A stretch of DNA of 64,000 nucleotides from positions 14,092,559-14,156,558 of the forward strand of contig NC_052614.1 of the NCBI RefSeq assembly GCF_016545825.1. The letters run 5' to 3'. The position numbers were made by a program, and so were the translations under genes. The stretch is from Eucalyptus grandis (Eukaryota; Streptophyta; Magnoliopsida; Myrtales; Myrtaceae). Every line of letters begins with the position of its first letter. Position 1 is the first letter of the stretch. Positions 1 through 12,063 of this stretch are shown piece by piece. The notes below the pieces were generated by a model. That model saw only the letters and a list, made by a program, of their open reading frames with translations, was not told where the DNA came from and did not search any database.

Positions 1-3000
1 TAGCCTTAGACGCTCTAACTGAAATTGACCGAACTAATGAAATGAATGATCCCTTTTTCATGACTTTCCATCGTCGCCATGCATCATGTTTTTCTGATAT
101 TTCGATGCTCTGTTCTTGAGAGTCATGTATGTGGATGGAGCGAAGTGCATTGCTGTGATTTTTGCTCTGTTTGCTGCGCGATGCATGTGATTATACAGTT
201 ACGAGGAGGAGCTGTTGGAGATAGAAAAAAAGAAAAAGAAGAAGGTGGTGATTACATCAATTTGACGGTCCGTGAATGGATAAAAAGGGGTCTACCTAAT
301 TTTTTTCTTGCATTTCGCCTCTTTGTGTTCTCGACGAGAAATCCGTGGCAGGTTTTTGGTTGGGAGTCCGAGAACTTTTGAAAAGGATTGGTGAAAGAAG
401 AGGTAAATAAATGCAAAGGATAGTGTCATTACCTCACGTCATTTTCGCTTATTTACAACATTTTATATATTCCTTAATCCTTATATATAAATATATGTAG
501 ATATATGCATGATTTCTCTTTATCTATTAGTTTATTTTTATTTTTATTTTGCTAAGCTTTGTAACAGATATGTTATGTTTCCATTAATCTTTTTTTCTAG
601 AAAAGTAAGCCTAAAGATATTAAGATCCATATACTAAATGGGTTTATTAAATAATGTGTTATCTCCTGCATTATTCTTTTTTTTTTTTTTTAAATATGTC
701 TGTTTGATTTTGGAATTTAGAGCTGAAATTGGAGGAACAAAAGGATACAATGGTTCTTTTGCATGGTTGGACTTTTTTGGAGTTTCTTTTTCATGCAAAT
801 GGCACGAAAATAATGGGGAAAAAGGTGTGACATTTCTAAAAGGTGGGGGGGGAGCTCATTGTCATATGGTAAAACAAAAGAAAGTCACTTTTTGAAAGTT
901 TCTGCTATCGGATTGTCAAATGGAGTAGAAAAAGATGGGAAAAAGGTTTCAATTTGAATCTCGGGATGAGAAAAAAAGAGAGAAAATTGACCAAATCATG
1001 CGTCTGTGAAGCTATTGTCTTGTTTGAACCGCTAAGCATTCGACTTAGTTAAGCTCAATTTTATTTGGTGTGATTCGAGTTTCAACCCTTGATAATCATT
1101 GCATCGAAAAATTCAAAGAATTTTTCTATGTTAGTTGCTTGACAAGTCCTCATGTAGCACCTAACGAAAAACATTCTCTAATAGTATGCCAAAAGTTCAA
1201 AATTGATGGACGGTTGTTGAGCAAACCATGCAATGCAACGTGTTCAACTTCTGTCGGTCCAATGTGTTGTCCTCACACGACAATGCTCTCTCACAAGAAC
1301 AACATAGAACGAGCCTTTGAAGCTAAATTTGACGACAACGAAACACATGCAATGACCGACAAGCACAAGACAATCTTATTCAATCAAGGTGCGGATTAAT
1401 GTACTCGGACTAAATTGCCCCATCGCTTCACTTAGCTTCCGAAAGTTAATTTTCCTTGAGAAACTAGAAATCTATGCATCATTCAAATGATTCAGCAACC
1501 CGATTGGCATAATCCAAGAGGACGAGGACCCGGAAATTTTTTTTTTTTTTGGGGTTGATTTTTTCGAAGCATTGGCTCCAAAAAAGAGACAAGTACGATT
1601 TTATGTGTTAGGTGTATCTTATTTTGTAGCATTGCGAAACTATATCTTAATTCATCAGTACAACTCCTCTTGGAACAACACTCAGCATCGAGCAGAGCTT
1701 TTTGGCTTTTGTAAGACAGACAGGTTTCCCTGCATTTTCCATCATTTTTCAATAATGCAGAACCCTTTTGTCTTCACCACTAACCGCACCACTAATAGAC
1801 AATCAGAATATGACTGAAAGCATAATTCTTTTATCCTTTTCTCTATTTTCTGTAGTCTTTTTTTTTAATTAATCTTTTATTTGCAGTTTGTGTCCATGAT
1901 TGGGCACAGGTTTTCATGTGGGGAAGAGAAGTGAAAATGCATGTGGGTCAAAAGGTCCCCCACCCAAAATATAAAAATAAATTCTTTGCTAGTTCAAACT
2001 CAAAGGGTCCATTTCGTGTTTGAATCCCAATTTTTAAAAAACTTCTCCCTTTTTCTTTATTTATTAATATATTTGTCTCCACAATGTTTGATTTTTTTTT
2101 TTTTTTTTTTTTTCTCTCACAGAGCCTTTTTTTCCTCCTTGAATCTGACAATGTTGTGCCGCTTATTAACCATAAACAAGTGTTGGAAAAATTAATCTAA
2201 AAGTTATAAAGTATATTTGACTTTTCCATGTGCATCGCTCTTTCACTTTGAGTTTTCGAAAAAAATGTCGAAAGCATGAGAAATGCACTGTGTTAGGTAC
2301 GTTTAGGACACTCGTTATTAATGACGTAGGACTTCCTAGTACTAGAAAATGAATCACTTCTCGATTTTCTGTCTTTCAAATCTTGCATTTACCCACAGAG
2401 TAAAAGGACAACATAATCCTGTTTGTTACTCAAGAAGCAACCGCACATGACGATTCCGGCCAATAATTCACGAAAGATAATCACGTCGAGCTTCAATTCA
2501 AACCTTGGGATATATAGCTACATCTCGATTGTATGAGTGATTGCAGTGCTTGTCATTTACCATAATAACTCTAGTGAATATTGTTCGATTTAACCGTACA
2601 AATGGTTGGCAAGTCTAATTTCGACACTTCCAAAACTAATTTCAGTCTAGATTAAACATACTCCACAAAACTCCAACAGAAACACCCCCGGAAAAAAGAT
2701 TTTGAAAAATCGAAACCATCGATACGTCCGTTTCTTGAAAGCTGCAGCGAAAGAGAAGACACGCGACGGAATGAGGAAAAAAGGAAGGAAGAGGGAGGAA
2801 GAAAACAGGGAAAAGATAAGCGGAAAAGAAAAGTCAAAAGAGGGTCCCCAGGAATAGGTAATGGGCACAAAACTGAGAGGCTCTACGGGAAGCGATGCCA
2901 GCAACGCAGTGGGGCGCTCCTAACAGAATGTAGCTTTTCGCTGCGAGCCTCTGAGCCCCGCGACAGCAATATTACATGAGCATTATAGAAGGTCAGGCCC

Positions 3001-3278
3001 TGATGCGCTGCCGTGTCTCCTCCTTTCTGTCCTGTGCGCTATCGATACGATGCAGGGGTAAGCAGCGAAGGTTTTCTCCTGTTTTGGGGAAATCTCTCCT
3101 TCTGCGATTCTTTTTGTGGGAATCTAGGACGACCCTTTTGAATTGATGACGAAGTGGAGGGAGAGAGAAGAAAAAAGGACTTTTTTTTATTTGCAGCAAA
3201 TGGGATTGCTTGATTAAAGAATGTCCGTGGAGGTTGGCCGTAAATGGAGAGAGGTAGGGGCTTTAAGGCTTTGTTACG
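1..3278. other. Intergenic DNA at the left edge, no recognised gene
   Basis: AT-rich sequence with several homopolymer T runs (for example around 680, 1540 and 2090) and no coding region that I can support. The longest open stretch (1070-1399, +, 109 codons) has no recognisable domain, no clear promoter and ordinary intergenic composition. Between 2640 and 3200 the composition becomes purine-rich on the plus strand, which could be the pyrimidine-rich leader of an unseen minus-strand transcript, but no exon is visible. Confidence 0.5.
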
Positions 3279-3483
3279 TTCTCATTAATGGTCGCATTCT
3301 TTTGGGTTGTCGAGCCTCTCTCCTTTGTGCAATCAAATCTCCGCTGATGCTGTTGTTTCTTCTCATTAATGGGTTTGGCATTCTCTTGGGGCTCGAGCAT
3401 ACCCGGCCTCCGTTGTGCAAATCGACCTCTGCTGTTGCTCTGCTGTCTATTGCAATCTCTCGGGTCTCGAGAATACCCCCCCT

Positions 3484-3516
<33 letters not shown>

Positions 3517-3522
3517 GTGTTT
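3279..3522. repeat. Imperfect 81-bp tandem duplication followed by a (CT)n tract
   Basis: A unit beginning TTCTCATTAATGG starts at 3279 and again at 3360. Both copies share the order of a CATTCT-TTGGG-TCGAGC block, a TTGTGCAA block and a CTG-TGTTG block. A third, partial copy around 3450-3475 repeats the GGGTCTCGAGAATACCC segment. A (TC)n microsatellite follows at about 3483-3518. Open frames exist on both strands here, but they are a by-product of the simple repeat, encoding Ser-Leu on one strand and Arg-Glu on the other. Confidence 0.55.
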
Positions 3523-5000
3523 CTCTGTGTTTCACGTGCGTTCTGTAGGGTGTAGCTTGGGCTCTTTTCGAAGGCTTTTTCTCTTTTTTTTTTTTAGGTT
3601 TTTGGGCTTTTGCTAATCCCCTCCATCTATCCGCTAAGCAAAGATTAGTTGTCAATTTAGAGTCTTCATTACCCGGCCCGACCCATTATCTGGTCCGAAG
3701 GGTGATCAATTTGGGGACTTTTTTGGAGGCCTATGGAGGAAGCATATAGGCTGGCGAGACCACCAACATCAGTAAATGGGTTGAAGCGATCTGACCGGCG
3801 AATGGCGTGTTTATCATTCGTGTATAAATGGGTCAACCTTATATAACATGGATGATAAATGGATGCTGTTGATAATTGCTAGCCTTAATGCTAGAGGTGG
3901 TTGGTTAGTTAGGCAACTCGAAATTAGGGATTTGTGAGTCTGGCAATAGATTGTAATTAGTGCTGATTTGAGTTTGTATCATTTTAATTTTAAGCAAGGA
4001 AAAAAACACTTGAGCTTGGATTCTGTTAATGACCTATATATAACATACAAAATGATTAACTTACTAAGGAAGACATGTCAATGGTTATCTTCATGCTAGT
4101 CAAGTATATCATGTCGTGTTATGTCCAAACTGTTTCGTGTGGTTCTATATAAACAAAATTGTGTGCTTGAAGTTGCTAGTCATGTTTGAAAACATATCTT
4201 CCAATGTGTGAAACCAGGTCACTTCGTTAAAATTGCGTTGTCTGGTTGTACCAGATCAAACCAACTAAAAATTAGGTTGGTCCTCTATTCTAGCTATTTT
4301 TAATAGTGAAAATGATGCAATTTTCGTAAGTGAGAGATATTATGTACTTACAAAAGCAACTTATTCAAAAAGTTAGAGATGATATATAGGTTCTGGAAAC
4401 CCTAGGCCCTTACTACTCGTGGCGCCTACGTAGAGATCTTTTCTAGCCAACCTATGTTGGCCAAAATTGGAAGGCCTATGTGATAAGAACGTCTGGACCA
4501 CAAACACATTAGACTAGTGCAAATGTGCTCCACCGAAATGACAGAAAGACAGACTAGTGCACATGCATCGATAAGATCATTGTCTAGAAGAATCATATTA
4601 AATGAGGCAATGAACTTTCTGTAAGAAGAAATTACAATCTAAGTATGAAAATCGCGCCCTGCACATGCGTTGGGTACGAAGTATTTTGGGACATTTTTAG
4701 AGATTAGTCGAACCAAAAATTCAGGTATTTTTATTATCTAGAAGAAATGGGAAAAAAACAATAGATATAGATCATTTAGGTTAAGCTGCATTTGTTTGAT
4801 TAACGTTCATAAGATTGAGGGTTCACCACATTAATGATTAATTAATGGTCCTAAACTTTGGGCATCATGTCAAAGTACGGGTGCGAACTTATCTCTCTGT
4901 GATCCAAATAACTTAAGTAGCTGAAGCCCACGGTGTAGAATGCACACATTTTGTTGGGGGAGAAAAAACACAAACGATAAACATGACAACTCTCTATCAC
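3523..5000. other. Intergenic DNA, nothing recognised
   Basis: No open frame of note, no terminal repeats and no RNA gene were recognised. The sequence is AT-rich and looks like old, decayed repeat or unique intergenic DNA. Confidence 0.4.
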
Positions 5001-5004
5001 TGAC

Positions 5005-5240
5005 GTGTTAAAAGAGCTGGATAAGACCTACTTTCATGCCGTTTGGACCCTTGTTCACAAGTTCGAATCCCCCCGGTCGCAACCACGATCTCATGAAATC
5101 CAAGTTCATCTATGGTGTAGATTCGACCTGTTCACTAGACATAGGATAATCCTGATTGCATTTCAGCCTGTATTTGGTGGTGCAATGGTGATGGTCGGCT
5201 CAAAATGGGGCTGAGTATTGCTCAAATCGTACAATCCAAC
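5005..5240 (+). mobile_element. Possible tRNA-derived SINE fragment
   Basis: An internal RNA polymerase III B-box match (GTTCGAATCC at 5061-5070) lies about 47 bp downstream of a tRNA-like A-box segment (GAGCTGGATAAGACC, about 5014-5028). This spacing is usual in plant tRNA-derived SINEs. No target duplication or A-tail could be delimited, so the boundaries are approximate. It could also be a chance match. Confidence 0.3.
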
Positions 5241-5250
5241 CATAAGTATG

Positions 5251-5803
5251 GGACTCCAATTGTAACACATAGAGCGATTGTCAGCATTGATCATCCATTC
5301 CTACCCTCTTACTTGTAGAAAAAAAACACGACACGACACGACCTCTCTCTCTCGACAAAAAAGTTATTGTTAAATAAATTAATCACAGTCTCAATTAAGT
5401 ACCTAATTGATCTCATGAATTAGATAAAATGCGAGCGAAATCCACAATTGAAAGGCGACAATGGCAGAGTTAAAATCTTTTACTAGTAGGGCAACACGAC
5501 AAAATATTATTTTAACACAAGATGGAATTATGTATATTAAATGGATTAATCAAAGTCTCGATTAAGTGCCAAAGTAATCTCATGAATCTGGTAAAATAAT
5601 ATTATGTATGGAGTTACAATCTTCGGCCTGTGGGGGCAATTTAGTGGAATATTATTGTAGCGTAAGAAAAACTGCGCATGCAGCACTCTAAAAGTTTGAC
5701 GATGTATCCAATTCAATTATCAATCTTGAAACTTTGAAAGTTCAATCCTTAGAATTTTATCTATTAAGTAATCCAGCTTTATCCCTGAAGGAAATAAACA
5801 ATT
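5251..5803. other. Intergenic DNA with a short duplicated segment
   Basis: No gene seen. Two related segments occur at about 5370-5420 and 5540-5600 (each reads approximately taaatTaAATnAATCA-AGTCTC-ATTAAGTaCC, with ATCTCATGAATcnGaTAAAAT following), so a diverged direct duplication of about 170-bp spacing is present. Short (CGACA)n-like and CT tracts lie near 5330-5355. Confidence 0.4.
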
Positions 5804-6114
5804 GAGAAATAACCAAATTAGTCTTAAACTTAATGTGTAGATGTCAACTCAATCACGGATTTTTAATTTTGCTAATTTAATCATAAATCATTGTGTGAAA
5901 TTCCCATATAGTCTTTTAAGTCAATTTTTGCCGAAAATAGCTGGAGTGGCGGTCCAATCATCGCTAGTTGACATCAGCGATTTCTGAAAATTAACCGGAA
6001 AAACTACATCGGAATTTTCCGGAAAGATTTATGATTAAATTTGCAAAATTGAATAATTTTATGACTAAATTGATATCTATACAATAGGCTCAGGATCAAT
6101 TGGACAATTTCCCC
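5804..6114. mobile_element. Short MITE of the 'nATTGTCCAATTAGTCCTAAA' family
   Basis: The left end (from about 5804, GAGAAATAACCAAATTAGTC) and the right end (about 6090-6114, reverse complement GGGGAAATTGTCCAATTGATCC) are related inverted termini. Just inside are matching phrases about forgetting-length spacing: 'taatttaatcataaatc' on the left and 'atttatgattaaatttgc' on the right. No transposase is present. It is closely similar in layout to the element at 30533-30863 and shares termini with the longer GC-core elements at 12064, 19831 and 34262. A clean target duplication was not found. Confidence 0.5.
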
Positions 6115-6829
6115 AACAAACAATATATCGAGAAATTAGGAGATGCGCCAAGGATTTAGCTCGAATGACATGCAAATAAGTGTGTGGAGAAACTACAGTC
6201 ACATAAAATGTCCTATTCCAATCATGTAGTTGAAAAAGCAATTCAAAGTATCTTTAATATGGGTCGCGTACAAGAATGGATATTCAAATTTAAATTGAGA
6301 GTTAAGGAATATGATTACGTGAAAATGAAAGTTCGTAGGCTAGAAACCTCATTTTTCAATCATTCCCATTTCTTCTTTAAGCCTTTTGATAGCTGAGTGG
6401 ATTTATCATTTGTATACTATTCTTCATGATTTTGACTTATTAAGTTTCATTTGGGCCCGATTCATCATTGAAAACTTTTAACGAGTCAAAACTTACAAAA
6501 TATTACATTTATAAATACTCAAAATATCGATATATACAAGTAAATAAATTAAAAGTGTCGAGTCACCCCCTCAGCTACTTGTGACACTGTCGCTAGTAGA
6601 CGCGATACGAAATTGCTTGCATCTAGTAATTTAACGAGATATTAAACTTCTATAGCATACACAATCCACGCCCGACATTTTTCGCTATTAATAATTCCTC
6701 ACCTTAGTGCAATTTCCCTCTTCTTTTTTCTTCTTAGGTTACACATAAATAAATTCTACCTAAACTTTGAGAATTTAGATCTCGAAGAATTAAGACTAAT
6801 TTCTGGGCAATTTATGCTATCACTGAAGT
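6115..6829. other. Intergenic DNA, nothing recognised
   Basis: AT-rich with no supported gene. The open stretch at 6184-6396 has no recognisable domain. Confidence 0.4.
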
Positions 6830-7135
6830 GAATGGGAAGTTATTGTCGTTCGACAACTCCGATTGCACGAGCTTTTCACGTTCGAACACCTGGGGCGTGG
6901 GGAGAGGAGAGAGCAACCTTAGGGAGCACGGAGGGAGTCCTTGGAGACTTGCTGGATCCGCCAATCACCCGCGCGCTTCCCGCTTCGGAGAGCGACGAGG
7001 CTCCCGACGCGCGACACGTGGCGAGCCGTCAATGGCCAAGCGTGCGTTCATCAAGCGAACTGTCACGGTCGAGTTAGATCGGGCGGTTCTCCGGTCGGGA
7101 TCACCAGCTGCCAGTGCGTTCCCCGCATTGTGCTT
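6830..7135. promoter_or_regulatory. GC-rich island with a perfect ABRE/G-box, no attached gene
   Basis: About 300 bp of clearly higher GC content than its surroundings, open in several frames at once, with an ACACGTGGC motif at 7014-7022 (the core of abscisic-acid response elements bound by bZIP factors). Sharp composition edges make it look like a remnant first exon plus promoter, or an inserted fragment. No protein family was recognised in any frame. Function is not demonstrated. Confidence 0.3.
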
Positions 7136-10084
7136 CATCATTTTTGGTAATGCTCAGGGTTATGTGTATGCCAGAAGATATGAAAAATTATTAATAAACT
7201 TGACGCTCATAAGATTTCGATCCTATTATGATTTATTAAAATTATTAACTAATGGAAGAAACTATTGTCAATATGTGAACAGATTGCATATGTTTAAGCG
7301 AAGAAAGAGAAAATTTTGCAAGATTTGAATTCATGTTTTGCATGGTTGTGCGTGATATTGAAAGATAAAATTCTGGAATTGGAATATGTAAATAAGCGAT
7401 TAGAAATTTTCATTTATGCACTTGTCGATAAATGAAATATCTATAAAATAATCAATTGAAGATACTATGGGAAGGAAAAAAAGATTTGTAATCCCTTGAG
7501 AGTAGGAAGTTCTCTTTGCTTTATATAATATTTAGATAAGAAAATGCAGTTATCATGCTAGGAAATTATCCATGACATTACAATAAATACCATCTTAGAT
7601 TTACTAGATATGGAGCCTATCATTTCAGCAAGGTCAAACACTTATATTGATCTCATCACTTGTTTCCATTTTATCGACCATCATAATCTTGTCGTTACAA
7701 CAATCCAACACCAGCCTATGAGAAAACTCCTAAGCATTCATCCTACTCCCGCTACTACCCCTTCTATTCCGCCTTGCCTTAACTTGTGCCACCTTCGCTA
7801 CAACCACTGACTCGACTCCGTTATATTTGGCGAAACCATCACTAGACTCCACATTGACTAAGCCACAGCCTCAATCTCTCTATTTCTTCCCTCCCTTATC
7901 TATCGTGGCTCGAGTTTGCGAGCCCGACTACCCTTGATGTTGGCGGCAGCCTTTATCCTGAAAAAAAAAAGAAAACAACCTGTGGCTGTCATCGACTCCG
8001 ACCAACCTTGGCTGGGGCCCAGCACAACAAGACTGAGATCCAAGACTAGCGCTCCAGCTGAGCCTCAATCTCTGAGCCGGGGCTCCTGGAATTCTTCACA
8101 AATAGCTAGAAAGCATGAAAGAAAGAAAAAGAAAGTTTGAATCAAAGAAAATTTCAAACATTCTCACAATTTAAAGTGCGACCGTTCGAAGTTTGGGATC
8201 CAATGGTGCATATAATCAATCGCTTTACTCCTTGCGTCCCAATTACATAAGTTCTTGGGACCAGGTATGCCTCATTAAATAATTCGTCCTCGGTGACACG
8301 GAGGACGCAAAACTTATTCTATGGAAAAAGATGGCCAAGAAATCAACTTTCGAAAAAGGAAATCTCAGCGTTTATGAGCAAAAGTCATGGTCTCGGGAAA
8401 AGGAGAAAACAAGGAGGACAACATGCCACTATGCTCGGAAAATGAACTTTATCTACTCATAGGACTTTTTTCAAAGAGCATGCGTACATACACTTCATGC
8501 AATCCTGGCAAAAAGCGGACCTTTCGCCCCCTTATTTTATCTTCAGCTACATTAGCTTTTGGTCCATCAATCCATTTCCGTCAGTCCATCCAGTCAGTGC
8601 AGCTTCAGGGACTGCGCGATTTGCGGGATGATTGCATTATAATGTGGGCAGCCCCGGAATCCCATTATCGCCCCAATTTTCGTAGCTCATGCTTCTGTCG
8701 GATCCGGAAAATATCATTCGCTCACCACTCGGTGGGGACCAGATGATCATCGTCTATTGGAGACTTCTCTAATCTTGGTTTGCCTTCAATTTATGTTGCG
8801 TTTGAATTCTGTTGCCAATTTGGTTTGATTCTTTGGCTTGAGAATGCCCAATTGATTGTGCACACGACTGAAAAAAAGGCTGAATAGCTACGAAACCCCT
8901 CATATTTTCTGGTCAATCAATTTTTTATCATCGGTTTACTTAAAAAAGAAAAGAAAAATCCATCTTTCAAAAATCATACTTATGTCCATCCCAAGACTAG
9001 ACTTCATCCAAAATTGATTTTGGTTATATATATAATTTTTTTTTTCCATTTTTCACCTTAAGTATTTATAGCATTGCAATTAACACTACAATTTTTTGAA
9101 GAACCTAATTTTTCCTTTCCTCTTCATACCAAAAGGTTCAAAAATATTTTTTATAAGTAAAAAAAATGACTGATATGACCTACAATATTCTCCCTTGGAT
9201 TATGCATATGTTTAATTATTCTCCCTGGAATAATAAACCTAGATAAATCTTCTCTCCTTAGGGGCAAAATTGGAATTTTGAAGGACTTATTCCCTCTCAC
9301 AGACAAGATGTTTACAGGACCGGACATAGATTTAAAACAAATTCAAAATATTAGGTACCTTTTGATAGGATTAAAAGGCTAGAATGAAATCGAAAACCCT
9401 AAAAAAGTTGAAATTGCCATTGTCATTTGGCTCTAGAACGAAAAAGGTGCTCATTACAATCGAAATATGTCACCATTGAGGAAAGCCGGTTATCTTTTCA
9501 TTGACGTTCACTTCGCGGCACCCTCGCATCATGAAGATTAGTCAGCTTCTATAGTTGCTACTCGATGTTTATCTACTTAGCTTTTTCAGTACCAACTTGT
9601 GCGGGAGTACCTGTCAAATAAGACCTTCACGAAGGATCAACCCCCTCCGGACTAGGTGGGTGCAGGTTCCTAGTTGTGCCGGGAATTTGCCCTACCTGGA
9701 AACCTATTTAATACCGATTAATTTAAAAATCTTAAAACATGGAATAGCGAAATCAATCTTATAAACCTTAATATTCATCTTAAAATTTATGTGATCATAT
9801 TAATTTCATAAATTCTCCTGCACGTTCCTACCACTATTTTATCTTCACCATAAGTTATATAGTTATAATGGAAACAATATGTTCTTTTAGGAAATCGAAT
9901 TTGTACAACAATAATGAAAAGTGAATGAAAAGTAGTGATCTGAGGGATTCAATTCAACCACCCACCAGCAACATCCGCTCCCTCCTTTTCTCCTAAAGGG
10001 GCTACACACCAACTCCATCTTCCAAAGTGAAAGTAAAGAAAAGCCTTTCTCCATTTTGATTAAACGGTCACAACCTTTTTCACT
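7136..10084. other. Intergenic DNA upstream of the OVATE-like gene
   Basis: No supported coding region. The open stretches at 7610-7810, 7916-8140, 8387-8746 and 9555-9764 lack recognisable domains and have no splice or promoter context. The segment 8180-8760 is somewhat less AT-rich. From about 9780 to 10080 the sequence is the distal promoter of the gene starting at 10448. Confidence 0.4.
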
Positions 10085-10115
<31 letters not shown>

Positions 10116-10116
10116 G
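10085..10116 (+). repeat. (CT)n tract in the promoter of the OVATE-like gene
   Basis: A pyrimidine microsatellite lies about 150 bp upstream of the TATA box at 10267. CT-rich tracts near transcription starts are common in plant promoters. Here it lies too far upstream to be in the leader if the predicted TATA box is used. Confidence 0.7.
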
Positions 10117-10266
10117 CCTCTTCATTCGTATGGCCGGAGAAATTATTAATGAAGTGGGGACGAAGAGAAGAGAAGAAGAAGAGGAGGAGGAGCGTGTCCA
10201 GACAAAAGAACCAAAATGAAATGGAAGCCAAAGAAGGAGGTACAAGAACTACTTTCAGTTTTGTCC

Positions 10267-10274
10267 CTATAAAG
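10267..10274 (+). promoter_or_regulatory. TATA box of the OVATE-like gene
   Basis: CTATAAAG matches the plant TATA consensus and lies 174-181 bp upstream of the ATG at 10448. Initiation would be expected near 10300, giving a leader of about 150 nt. No upstream ATG that would compromise the start was noticed between the expected start site and 10448. Confidence 0.6.
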
Positions 10275-10447
10275 AAACCCATCGCCACCAGCTAAACAGC
10301 ACATCAGAGATAGACAGAGCGAGAGGCCATATTGGAGAATTTTTCTATCACCCTTCTTCTTTCTAGTTTTCTGCAGGCGCAAGGGAAGGGTCGTGTCTCA
10401 CTTAGACAGGCACCGAATCCGCCATTAAAGGCAAGGGCATCGATAAT

Positions 10448-11137
10448 ATGCTGCTCAGGAACTCCCTTTCCAACACCAGGAAGTTCTTCCAGAGAACCCT
10501 AAAGAGCTTCAAGTCCTTCATCTCCGGCGGCGATTACCAAAAGCTGCCGAAAACACCGAACCCCTTCGTCAACCCTTATTCCAACGCCAGTGGAAGCACT
10601 GTGTACCCTCCTCCCTCCAAGGACTTGGACCAATTCTATGCCGACTTCACCGACCGATGGGACTCCAACAACGGCAACCATCATAAGGCAAAGAAGGGAG
10701 GCAAGGACAGGGCCGCCACGTTCATGGACACAGTTCAAGAAAAGGCGCACCATGAAGAGCATCCTCCTACGAAGTTGTCCTTGTCCAAGCCAACAACTCC
10801 ATCGAAGAATGATCACAGAGAGAGGAGAGAATTCCCAGGCAAGAAGATGGTGAGAAGCAGCTCTTCCTATGACAAGAGGAGAGAGGGCTCATCACGTTCC
10901 AAAAGTGTGAGGGAGGCGAGGAGTGGCTTGATTGCACAGAAGCTGAAGGAGCTGGAGAAGATGGACATGAGCAACATCGATCACGTGCTAGACATCGAAG
11001 AGGTCCTTCACTATTACTCACTCCTCACTTGCCCGGCCTATGTCGAGATCGTTGACAAGTTCTTCACCGAGATGTACAGCGAGTTCTTCGGGGTGCTGAC
11101 GCCGACAGCTCAGGTAGGCCAAGTCCGCAACAGATGA
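10448..11137 (+). CDS. OVATE-family-like protein (putative transcriptional repressor)
   Basis: A 229-residue single-exon protein. The last part (about residues 174-212) has the pattern of an OVATE (DUF623) domain: an acidic helix with IEEVLHYYS, then a Leu-Thr-Cys-Pro-x-Tyr turn, then IVDKFFTEMYSEF. This corresponds to the family's 'EELL-x-CYLSLNSPEYHDVI-x-x-F' signature. The N-terminus (RNSLSNTRKFFQRTLKSFKSF, residues 4-24) is basic and amphipathic; the middle is low-complexity, Ser/Lys/Arg-rich and probably disordered, with clusters (KKGGK, RERR, DKRR) that could act in nuclear import. OVATE family proteins are plant-specific repressors that bind TALE homeodomain proteins and TRM proteins and affect organ shape; this role is inferred from the family. 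The domain is shorter than in classical members, so it belongs to the divergent small group. A GTAGGC that could act as a splice donor follows codon Gln at about 11112, so an alternative 3' end is possible. The reading frame is markedly more GC-rich than its surroundings. Confidence 0.75.
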   Translation: MLLRNSLSNTRKFFQRTLKSFKSFISGGDYQKLPKTPNPFVNPYSNASGSTVYPPPSKDLDQFYADFTDRWDSNNGNHHKAKKGGKDRAATFMDTVQEKAHHEEHPPTKLSLSKPTTPSKNDHRERREFPGKKMVRSSSSYDKRREGSSRSKSVREARSGLIAQKLKELEKMDMSNIDHVLDIEEVLHYYSLLTCPAYVEIVDKFFTEMYSEFFGVLTPTAQVGQVRNR

Positions 11138-11253
11138 TGCCTCTTAACTTTCAACTTTCGGTCCCATCAGAAGATATGGCAAAGATGACGAAGAAAGGAG
11201 AAATGAACTGGGGTTGGTCATGTTATTGCCATGGCTCTTTCACTTGAGGTTCA

Positions 11254-11535
11254 CATATTCTCATCAACAGCTAGCCTCAATTCCTGGTCGAGAAATTGCA
11301 TGTCCTCAAATTCTTTCTGGAGTCTTTTCTCCTGAATGTGGTTGTACATCGTAATTTTACTGATCTGTTCATATAAATTTGCCTCCATAGCGAGGGCGGT
11401 TTCTTTGGAGTCCGCCACTAGACAAGCGTTCTCTACGCATGCAATAAGATACGGGATTTTACTACGTAATTTGGTGAAAACCACATTGGAATAAATTGGA
11501 ATGGATTGACCAAGTGATATAAAAGCTAGCTGCAA
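11254..11535 (-). CDS. Unrecognised small protein or orphan exon
   Basis: An open frame of about 94 codons with protein-like composition, unusual for this AT-rich DNA. It has a hydrophobic start (LAFISLGQSIPIYSNVVF), a central helix-forming stretch and a charged, coiled-coil-like C-terminus (EANLYEQISKI, QEKRLQKEFEDMQFLDQELR), ending in a TGA at 11254. No ATG opens it: the sequence just upstream on the minus strand is TTGTTGCAG followed by CTAGC, which looks like a 3' splice site, so this may be the last exon of a gene or a captured exon. No further exon was found upstream. It lies tail-to-tail with the OVATE-like gene, about 115 bp away. I do not recognise the family. Confidence 0.35.
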
Positions 11536-11539
11536 CAAT

Positions 11540-12063
11540 ATTCAAATTGTTTCTCTTTGCAATGCCACCGATGTTACATGTACGTGCGTCGTATATACGC
11601 ATTCATTCCTAGCGTATGTGTATGTAGATTTGAAAAGCGACCATACATCAATCAAATCGATCGTAGAGAGCTAATTATGGGCGCGGCAGCCCTTCAAATC
11701 CTCAGAGCAAACGGGCAAGTCAAGCTTGGTGATCTACTTCCTTCTTGGCACGGCTCGCCCAGCTAGGCCCGCTGAGGTTCGATCATTTCTGTGAGGAATG
11801 CTTTGTACCATTTTGACGGGTCAGGATAAGGATTTTCAGGATTATCACCTATCGATGCGAGAGAGTATGGGGTCCATCTACGACACTCTCGGAATGTCCA
11901 TAAGACTTTATTCTCCTAGGCAAAAAGCAAGGTTGCGAACTATGCATATGACTAAAGCAATGTCGCTATGCTTAGAATAGACTATTGTATCCACATGGTT
12001 CACATATTCAAATGCATTTGGGACATTCAATCTGTTGGTCCACCAAACTCATGATCCTTGTTC
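11540..12063. other. Intergenic DNA, nothing recognised
   Basis: Two open stretches of 60-69 codons (11557-11766 and 11798-11980, +) have no recognisable domain. A TATATA-like segment is at 11590. No feature could be supported. Confidence 0.35.

Noticed and set aside
3221..3655. Overlapping 130-codon frames on both strands
   Set aside because: Both run through the (CT)n tract and the imperfect tandem duplication; one encodes Ser-Leu runs and the other Arg-Glu runs.
6828..7328. 166-codon plus-strand frame
   Set aside because: The first half lies in a GC-rich island open in three frames and the second half is AT-rich; no domain is visible. Reported only as a GC-rich/ABRE island.
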